Assembly: GCA_024663395.1 (NCBI GenBank) | Contig: JANFAH010000010.1 | Span: 1,488,001 to 1,552,000, forward strand | DNA length: 64,000 nucleotides | Reading direction: 5' to 3' | From: Pisolithus tinctorius | Lineage: Eukaryota; Basidiomycota; Agaricomycetes; Boletales; Pisolithaceae | Part shown: positions 56,330 to 64,000 of the stretch, in pieces | How the letters are laid out: each line of letters opens with the position of its first letter | How positions within the stretch are numbered: position 1 is the stretch's first letter | The notes under the pieces: model-generated | Databases searched by the model: none | Told to the model about the DNA's origin: nothing | What the model saw: only the letters and a program-made list of their open reading frames with translations | Translations under genes and position numbers: made by a program

Positions 56330-57817
56330 GATGCAGGAACTCAGGAACTCATCAACTTACTGCCTGGTGCAAATGTTGTAGGATCAAAATAGGTGTTCTG
56401 GGCCAAGAAGGATGCCACAGGGAATGTCATGTGGCACAAGGCCAGACTTGTCACCCAGGGGTACTCACAGGTCAAAGGTGTTGATTACTTCAATACATTT
56501 GCACCAGTAGCAACCTCATGTCCATCCATGTTGTGTTCACAATGGCTGCTCACTCTGATCTAGAACTCCATCAGATAGACATTGAAGGGGCATATCTAAA
56601 CAGCACACTCACTGATGATGAAATCATCTATATGCACCAACCTCCCAGATTCAAATCTGCCAATCACCTGTGCAAAGTCTGTCACATCCACAAAACTCTG
56701 TATGGCCTAAAGCAAAGTGGTCACCACTAGTACCAAAGGCTAGTCAAAATATTAGTAGACAAGCTCAGGTTCACCCAGTGTTCTGTTGACCAAGCTGTAT
56801 ACTTCCAACATCACAGCACCGGCAAGCTCATAATCATCATCATACACATCAACAACTGCACTATCACTGCCACACTTTCGAGCAAGATTGATGAGTTCAA
56901 AAATGACATCAGAAAGTATGTCAAGATCACTGACCTTGGTGAGCTCCATTGGCTGCTCAGGATAGAGGTCACTAGAAACAGAGACAAACACACCATCTCA
57001 CTAAGCCAGCATCCCTACATTGAATCAAACATCTGATGTTTCAGCTTTGATGAGTTGAAACCCATATCAAATCCCATGGAACCTAGCACAAAGCTGCACT
57101 TGGGTCATTCACCCTCTACTGGCACTGAATACACTGCAATGAAACACATACCATATTGTGAAGCCATCAGCTCACTGATGTACACCTCCCTTGGTACCTG
57201 TCTCAACGTCTCATATGCCATGACCACAATCTCTCATTTCTCTGGAAACCCTGGGATTCCCCACTGGGAAGCAGTTAGAAGAATCTATTGTTACCTTCTT
57301 GGAACCAAGAGTTTGAAGTTGATGTATGGTGGGGCACCTGTTGCACTCATGGGATATGCAGACACAGACAGTAGCATGGTGGAAGACCACAGAGTGGTCT
57401 CAGGGTATGCCTTCTTGATAGACAGTGGCACTGTGTCATGGTCCTCTAAATGACAGGAAATCATCTCTCTCTCAACAATGGAAAGTGAGTACATGGCAGC
57501 TACCCACATGGCCAAAGAAGCCTTATGACTTCAGTCACTCGTCAGAGAGCTATTTGGGCCACTCATCAAGCCAACCACTTTGTTCTCAGATAATCAATCA
57601 GCTATCAGACTCACCAAAGATCATCAGTATCACACACATGCCAAACATATCAATATCCATTTCCACTTCATCTGCTGGGTCATTGAAAATGGCAAAATCC
57701 ACTTGATCTACTGCCCCACTGCCAATATGATCACTGACACCCTGACTAAAGCCTTACCATCACCCAAGGTGAAGCACTTTGCTGTTGAACTCAGCCTACA
57801 TCCTACTTGAGGGGGAG
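56330..57817 (+). pseudogene. Copia-type reverse transcriptase/RNase H relic
   Basis: Reads LLPGANVVGSKWVFWAKKDA, KARLVTQGYSQVKGVDYFNTFAPV, HQIDIEGAYLNSTLTDDEIIY, CKVCHIHKTLYGLKQSG, then HINNCTIT where the catalytic YVDD is expected, ITDLGELHWLLRIEVTRN, GYADTDSSMVEDHR, SLSTMESEYMAATHMAKEAL and the RNase H end TADNQSAIRL-like (FSDNQSAIRLTKDH) to IHLIYCPTANMITDTLTKALP. Stops include 57451-57453, where KRQEI-type sequence would have CGA. Both catalytic aspartates are lost. A GAGGGGGAGTG polypurine tract follows the last codons. Confidence 0.9.
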
Positions 57818-58163
57818 TGTTAGATTTGGCAAGTCACACATAGTCCATTCCAAATGCATCCACTCCAAGTCACCATAGTGCATCTCACAATGAGACAAAT
57901 ACTTATTGTGTGTAGATGGGTTCAACACCCAGTGTTTCACATCCTTTTGTTACAATTACAGTATTTAGTTCTGCACTGTAGACTCCATCACCTCAGACAT
58001 TGTCACTGTCTGCATGCAACTGAGGTGAGTACAGTATCCTTCTGCTTACTTCACTATACTTACTGCACACCTAGTTATTTGTATAGATGAATATATTCAG
58101 ACATTGTCACTGTCTGTGCATGACTGAGTTATATGTATAGATATCTCTGTGATAAGTTCTACA
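57818..58163 (+). repeat. probable Copia 3' LTR
   Basis: Starts TGTTAGATTTGG directly after the polypurine tract. A plausible end is GATAAGTTCTACA at 58163. It contains a repeated CAGACATTGTCACTGTCTG palindrome-like motif (near 58000 and 58100). The right boundary is uncertain because no second LTR or duplication is available. Confidence 0.5.
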
Positions 58164-58570
58164 CTATGTCAGTATGGGGGAATGCAGCTATGCTCACCTC
58201 AGTGTAGAGTAGTCACTGAGGTGGAAAAGAACAGTGCAGAAAATTTATAGTACCATAATTAGTAAGCATAGTGACATCAGAATTTAATTCCAAGGGTCAG
58301 GGAGAAATTCTGAGCCCTCTGGGCAAAACTCCAAGAGGCTACATAACTCCAGAACACATTCTTGACAGAGATAATCCCAACCAGCCTTACAGGAGGGCCA
58401 GTTGGTTGATGAACATGAAGTGTATGTGCATACAGCTAACCATATATCTGGTTTCACTCCATCATGCAACCTTCATCAAATACAGCTGTAGCTCACTTCA
58501 AAAGTACATAGCAATTTAGTGTTCTAACACCAGTTACAGCCCAATGACAATACGACAGATGCTCCACCCA
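58164..58570. other. CpG-poor debris up to the GH27 gene
   Basis: Degenerate sequence without a recognisable gene. CpG content rises abruptly near 58540, about 40 bp beyond the alpha-galactosidase stop codon. Confidence 0.4.
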
Positions 58571-58577
58571 CCATTCA

Positions 58578-61002
58578 CTAGTCGATCCTTACGCCAGACT
58601 GGCTTATACACCACTCTGTGACTGCACAGGGTGGCCACAGCCCCTCAGGTTCGTCCCCAGCGTCCTGAAGCAGTAACGCAACAACGCCGTGTGGGGGGAC
58701 ATCATATGCTGTGAAGTTCCTTACAGCAGTGCCATTGTTGGAATGAGCCCAAAGATCCTACAAGGGTATATTGTTTGGTGTGCGGAAAAGCTTCATTCTG
58801 GATACCCGGCTTACCCTAACAGAATACTGAATACCTGCTCGAATCCACGGAGACTCGGTCAGATTGAAAAACATCGTCGCTGGCTCGTCCAATGTATTGA
58901 TCTGTGGTCGGTTCACATGATGAGATGGGAGGTTATTTCTCAGAGCGAAAAGAGATACTTGCCAACATAAACACCGTCCCGTTCTGACTCTCTCCACTCC
59001 AATACTGCGCAGGATGTGTATTGTTGCTAATGTAGTCCGGCTAGAAGATTTCGACAAGTGAGTGAGTAACTCTATCGGACAAAACGCCATAGTTACATTA
59101 ATGCCCCATCTGAAGGGAGTAACACCAGTGCCAACAACTGGATCCTGATTAATGGCTATGATTTCACGGTTCGTGAGAATCTCTATCGTCTGATCACTGG
59201 CTGTTTCTAACTGCTCTCGTCGAAATCAATGAACAAAACATGCAACCGCGAGGTGTAGTCCGTACATCGGTGCCAATTAACAGCGGAGATTTCATCAGAG
59301 CCCAGGCGGTGAAGTGAGTTTTGGATTCTTCGTATGTCAAATTTCCATTTCCACTGAAGAGCAACAAAGTTAGCTTGCGATAGCATCACAGCTTTTCACT
59401 TACATTTCGAGCTATAGATAGTCAATTTGTGAGTTTTATCAAACAGACACACAACAGACAAGCCGCTGCTCACCATGTCCATGTCGTTGTGTCCGTAAAA
59501 ATCACTTGCCCAAGAATAGAAAGAATTTCTACAAAATCCCGTTAACAAACCCAAGACCACATTGTGGCGAGGCCCCTACTGATTAATGATGCTAGCGACA
59601 GATTCCCAGTAAGGCGCTGCAAACGCTCAATACACACATACGCGCAAGCACAGAGATTCATTGAACGCACAAATATCGTCGGTAGTCTGGGCATTTCGTC
59701 GTCAGGATCAGTCCCACTCCGCTAGTATACGAAAACATACCCGCCAACTCTGACCGTATCTCTTTCCCCACAGCCATACCTGCTCCTGTACACGAGGGCA
59801 TGAACGTTGGCTTCCAACACAAAATGTCTCACGCATACCCTTCCCCATTCGCACAGGGACAAAATGAGAGGCGGGTTCCCCGTAGACTGGGATAGGTCGG
59901 ATATAGCATTTGCCATGCGCGCATATCCTAGGACAGACTGAGGAATTGAGTGGCAACAATGTTGAAGTACACGCACGACCCATGATATTCTCCCTCGTGA
60001 TGTTGTCAAATGGAACGGCACAGTTGTCGTACCTACAAATGGAAAGTATGAGTGCTTAAGCATGCAAAACGCGTAGTATCGTACTTCAAGTAGTCAAAGC
60101 CCCATTCATCCTGAAACAATTTCGCATCTCTGATCGCGGTTCAGCGGAAAGGATCATTAGAGCGCGATCGAGCGCACCTTGCTTCGTTTTGGTACGAGCC
60201 AGGATAGAGTTGACAAGTAAACCAGCCAGCGTCACTGTACTTGATAATGACAGGGGTTAATAAAGTCGCTTTTAGTGTTGCCAGGCTGTGCAACCCACGA
60301 TTCCAGCGTTCCTATGAAACAGTTTAGGTCTGAGAATGGGATCTGAACTAGGAATAATTTGGAAACTCACAATCCCAAAGCATGAATGTTGTCCGTCAGT
60401 GTTTTCATGCCAGATGGGAATTTGGTTTGATCTGAAGAAGCGAGTCACTCTATATATAGCCCAATTCCCCACTAGCAGAGCTTACTCGCAACGATATCGC
60501 CGTCAGAGTTGCGCTGTTTCGCAGCGTAGCAATCATCAATGTTAACGTAGTTGTATCCTGCATCCTGGGGAGACACGAAATGAATCTCTGCGTGCCCGAA
60601 AGTACGTTTGCGACGATTACGCCACGCACCGCTAAGCCGAGGGATATCATAAGATTGGCATTTTGGATAACGATGTCCTCGCTAATGTTGCACTAATATA
60701 GGGAACTGCTTGTCAGCCAGTGCGACGAGACGAGTCGCGTGCAGGAAATCCACCTGGTATGCGTTCCAAGCTTTACGATCCGAGATGAGTTTGTGTCAGT
60801 TCTAGTTGTGTACGCGGAAACGGGCCAACGAACTGTTAAAACCCATCACTGATACGAGGCGTCAGAGGTACATTTCATGACTGCTAGCACGGGGGTGCTC
60901 ACCAGGAAGCTTTGCGACTCCCTCACTTGCATGGGCTCCAATGAAAACAGCTGGAGACAACGCCAAGGCGAGCACGAAGACAAAAGTGCCAGTTGGCTTC
61001 AT
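58578..61002 (-). CDS. secreted GH27 alpha-galactosidase
   Basis: By splicing about 21 exons I read an uninterrupted protein of about 436 residues. It hydrolyses terminal alpha-1,6-galactose from oligosaccharides and galactomannans outside the cell. The signal peptide is [20 protein letters not shown] with cleavage near AHA. Family blocks follow in order: [64 protein letters not shown] (nucleophile Asp in KYDNC, residue ~154), [35 protein letters not shown] (acid/base Asp, residue ~247), [14 protein letters not shown], then a C-terminal beta domain ([43 protein letters not shown]). Length is normal for the family. Several exons are 8-17 nt and one intron appears to be GC-AG. No frame damage was found, unlike every neighbour. 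Confidence 0.93.
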
Positions 61003-61251
61003 TCGTTTTGGAATGCCTACATCTGCAACAGACAGAGAAGTTAGTGATCCGTTCATGTCTAGTCTTCGTCACCTTCGACGCCATTTCGTCGCTAGGGATT
61101 GGATATGCAACCCCTTATGGGCAATATACACTCACCAGATAGCAGAGGAGGTAGCGGCGTAGACGGCGCTCGACGGTCCTTGGCGGTCATGGAGCTCTGC
61201 TACCCAAGTAAGAGCGGGATGAAAGGAGGCTCTACCGAGTGATAACTAGAC

Positions 61252-61257
61252 TTATAA
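61252..61257 (-). promoter_or_regulatory. possible TATA box of the GH27 gene
   Basis: ATTATAAG on the minus strand about 250 bp upstream of the start codon, the only such motif between the gene and the long-TIR element. The distance implies a long leader or a leader intron. Confidence 0.3.
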
Positions 61258-61433
61258 TGGGAAGACTTGCCAAGGGAAATCAATGCCCGGATGCCGCGCT
61301 TCTACGTCTCCTTATGGAAAGCCAGACACTCGCGCCACATAATTTTAAAACTCAGCGCCGAACGCCCAAGTACCTACTACTTTAGGAAAATAATCTTCCG
61401 GCGAGACCCCAAACACCATCAAGCCAACATCCA

Positions 61434-61570
61434 AACGTGACAAGTCCATTTGCCGTTGTGCGGATGCTCGAACGTCGAACGCAATTAAGTCCATTTGCCG
61501 TTGTGCGGATGCTCGAACGTTGAACGCAATTAAGTCCATTCGCCATTGTGTGAATGCCTGAACGTCCAAC
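61434..61570. repeat. subterminal ~45-bp tandem repeats of the long-TIR element
   Basis: Three consecutive units beginning AAGTCCATT(T/C)GCC and containing GCTCGAACGT(C/T)(G/C)AAC. The right arm carries inverted counterparts around 63340-63430. Such subterminal repeats are typical transposase-binding regions, though this is only inference. Confidence 0.7.
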
Positions 61571-62179
61571 ACTTATAGGTTTGCATGCCAATTGCCAGAA
61601 GTCGGAGTCATACAGTAGTAGATTCCATATACCTTTACAAAACAATAAACATGTGGTTTTATCTAAGAACAGTATCTTTTACTCAGTACCCCACCATTGT
61701 CAACAGCTCAGTCTTTTTTCTTGTCTAGTGATGTTGCCAAAGGTCGGAAACCCTTCGGTGAGGGCAATGTGGAGAAAGGGGTAGCCCTCTTCGAGAATCA
61801 GCATATTTGCAACATCTTTTGTAGATGGGAGGGCTTTCAACTGAGGCCTTTCAGCCATGGGTCCAGGTCTCAATGCTCAACTGACTTAGATATTGGCTAC
61901 ATACACACTCCAAGTTATGGATCTACATGATACTGATCTTAGATAAAATCATGTGTTACTGCAGCTGTCGCTAGCTCAACCGCCCACCGACATATCATGG
62001 GGCATCAGTGACATGCCAGCGGTGTTCCAAATTAGGAATGTCGGCGAAGCGTAGGCCCGGTGAGTGTGGACGAGGCAGTAAAAAAGAATTATTACTGGTG
62101 ATGCACTCCATATGTGTGCCATAAATATAATAGGTGTAAGTCGTGCTACATCTCTCGCTTTGTTGCAGGATCGCGAGAT

Positions 62180-62960
62180 CTTCTCGACAGGCCAAACAGT
62201 TCCAGAGTTATCTGCATATTTGTGGGAAGGCCCACCCTTGAGGTCTCATCATTGTATCTCGTGTGTTGCCATTCCATTTCTCTCGCCTTTTGGGTCCTTT
62301 GTTTCCCTCACTCAGTCCTCGCTATGGACGCCTCATTCATCTAATTCCGTGCAGTTGTTATAGAGATATGACCGTTTTTGTGTTAGGAGTGCTGTGCGAT
62401 GCTTTTGTGTATACCTCGTGACTGGGTGGTCAGGTTAGTGCGGTTCCCTTTTCTCTGCACTCTTATAGGTTGTCCCTATGATCTCCCAGTGTTTTTTGTT
62501 GATCCACCCAGCCGTTGTCGTTCAGGCGACTCTCTCTCCCCACCTTTGAGGACTTGAGATCGTATCTCACGCGTTTCTCCGCCGTTCCTCTCGCTTTTTG
62601 GGCAGTTTGTTCCCCTTGCTTAACCATTCCTGGGGATACATCATTCATCCAGTTCCGCGCAGCCATTGTCGAGATATGATATGCCTGTTCTTGTATTCAG
62701 AGAGTGGTGAGGCAACTTTGGGTATAGCTCTGGATTGGGTGGTCGAAATGGCATGGTTCCTTTTTCTGGTGTACGTCTGTGGGTTCCCTACCATCTACCA
62801 TAATTTGGTGTTGATCCCCCCAGCTGTTGTCACTCGAAGGTCTCCCCTCTCCCAGGTGATACCTCACCGGTGTGTATGCAATAGCTCGCCCGTTTCTCTG
62901 TCCCACTTCTCGCTTTTTCAGATTATGGTACTACTCGATGAGGCCTTTCAAATGGTGTAT
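62180..62960 (+). repeat. diverged direct repeats inside the long-TIR element
   Basis: A ~300-350 bp unit recurs: (A)TCGTATCTC...CGTTTCTC..CTCGCTTTTTGG...CATTCATC..ATTCCGCGCAG..TTGT.GAGATATGA is seen from about 62245 and 62560, and a partial third from about 62865. Copies are substantially diverged. Short frames (for example 62598-63026) pass through but are not shared between copies. Confidence 0.55.
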
Positions 62961-63580
62961 ATTTCATGTGTTTTATTTCTGTTGCTTTCCTTTCTGGCTT
63001 ACAACTACTGCGTTTTTGCCTCGTAGTCCGCATTTTTGCATGCTTAGTCAGCACCCAGCAATACATGTGCATACAACTTTTTATTATACAAACACAATAG
63101 ATGAGTTGCAGCGTAGCCAGAGACGACAGACAGTTGGAGCAGGCATCTGTGGGCTCAGGGCCTAAGATAACAAGGGATGTATTGTACAAAACATGTGCAT
63201 GTCGGACTCGGAAGACACCAAACACTGCAAAAACGATGTGGTTGGTATGTCACGTGACATCACGTGACGTGTCGGGTACATCAAATCCATCGCTGTATGA
63301 CTCCGACTTCTGGTAGTTGGAATGTGAACCTGTAAGTGTTGGAGGTTCGGGCGTTCACACAACGGCGAATGGACTTAATGGCGTTCGACGTTCGGGCATC
63401 TGCACAAAGGTGAATGGACTTGTCACATTTGGATGCTGGCCTGATGGTGTTTGGGGTCTCTCCGGAAGATTAGTTTCCTAAAGTAGTAGGTACTTGGGCA
63501 TACGGTCGCAGGTACTCGGGCATTCGGCGCTGAGTTTTAAAATTATGTGGCGCGAGTGTCTGGCTTTCCATATCTCCTTA

Positions 63581-64000
63581 CTATTGCAGACCCGAGGGTT
63601 GCACTGATCATGCGTGTCCCATCATTTTTCTGAGAACAATTGGGCTATGCAGTCGAGTGGAGTGGATAAATTACTAACCGTGGCCACGCGGGGGACTTAC
63701 AGGGGCTTGCTTGCGCCCCAATTACGACAACCAGACCCCAGAACGGACTGCTCCTAATCGGCAAATATACCGACAAGCCAATTTACGGATTCTTCCGTGT
63801 CTCTGCATCAACCATATCATCACGTAACTGACTCACTGAGCCTATCTCATGACCAGTATGAAGATAGAGGAGGTAGCAATGTGGTCTGGCTCACAGTGTT
63901 ATTACGGTCAACACGACCAGCCCATCGGAGTCCTAGATAGTCTTGCTAGAGTGGTCGCCGCACAGGGATGATAGGACAAGTCCATTGGTGTGCAAACGGT
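63581..64000. other. no gene recognised
   Basis: CpG-normal sequence without a long frame. It probably is intergenic or the edge of a gene beyond the window. Confidence 0.4.

Larger units (their letters stand above)
61315..63570. mobile_element. 2.26-kb long-TIR (MULE/foldback-like) element
   Basis: Ends TGGAAAGCCAGACACTCGCG and its reverse complement; the inverted arms run about 61315-61616 and 63276-63570. Flanking direct repeats TCTCCTTA (61307-61314 and 63573-63580) suggest an 8-10 bp target duplication, as for Mutator-like or hAT elements. The arms contain tandem ~45-bp repeats (AAGTCCATTTGCCGTTGTGCGG...), three in the left and about two in the right. The interior has no recognisable transposase, so the element is non-autonomous. 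CpG is not depleted, which suggests youth or escape from methylation. Confidence 0.75.

Noticed and set aside
62598..63026. 142-codon frame in the long-TIR element
   Set aside because: Hydrophobic, no motif, passes through diverged direct repeats and is not kept in the other repeat units.

Overview
This is a stretch of nuclear DNA from a filamentous basidiomycete, almost certainly an Agaricomycete; Boletales is my guess from remembered similarity of several protein families, not something the window proves. The evidence is the many introns of 45-70 nt, a GH27 alpha-galactosidase with about 21 exons, an expanded PIN/XPG-like nuclease family member, Plavaka and tnp2 transposases, and Gypsy chromoviruses. 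No bacterial operon, rRNA, tRNA or CRISPR was found.

Layout. 1-5.4 kb: decayed retroelement and hypothetical-gene debris, ending in an inverted 1.85-kb LTR-like repeat (copy A). 5.4-10.6 kb: an old, truncated Gypsy element (Gypsy-2) whose 3' LTR was hit by copy B and whose integrase is cut by copy C. 10.8-22.3 kb: a nest. Repeat copy D carries a full-length 9.7-kb Gypsy (Gypsy-1, minus strand, two 523-bp LTRs, 5-bp duplication ATGTC), which in turn carries copy E and a 360-bp solo-LTR-like insert. 23.6-31 kb: a degenerate PIN/XPG-like gene, fragments of the RNA polymerase II largest subunit that seed a 58-bp minisatellite, and a broken hypothetical gene. 31.6-34.7 kb: a chitin synthase relic split by copy F. 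35.4-38.8 kb: hypothetical relics. 39-44.3 kb: a tnp2 (CACTA-type) transposase relic split by a 1.57-kb palindromic Tc1/mariner-like element. 44.7-54.3 kb: a hypothetical relic and a Plavaka transposase relic interrupted three times (two solo LTRs and a second palindrome). 54.5-58.2 kb: Gypsy gag and Copia pol relics. 58.58-61.0 kb: the only clearly intact host gene, a secreted GH27 alpha-galactosidase on the minus strand. 61.3-63.6 kb: a 2.26-kb long-TIR element just upstream of it.

Three themes run through the window. First, decay is dominated by C-to-T change at CpG: the two LTRs of Gypsy-1 differ only by transitions, and CGA-to-TGA stops recur in nearly every relic. This ends sharply at about 58.5 kb, where the CpG-rich host gene begins. 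Second, both Gypsy copies carry between pol and the 3' LTR an antisense, spliced gene for a Zn2Cys6 zinc-cluster protein, while their LTRs are full of CCG/CGG triplets; this is the best candidate for an undescribed system (a retrotransposon with its own DNA-binding regulator). Third, the 1.85-kb LTR-like repeat exists six times without an internal region, yet keeps a 159-codon reading frame upstream of its TATA box.
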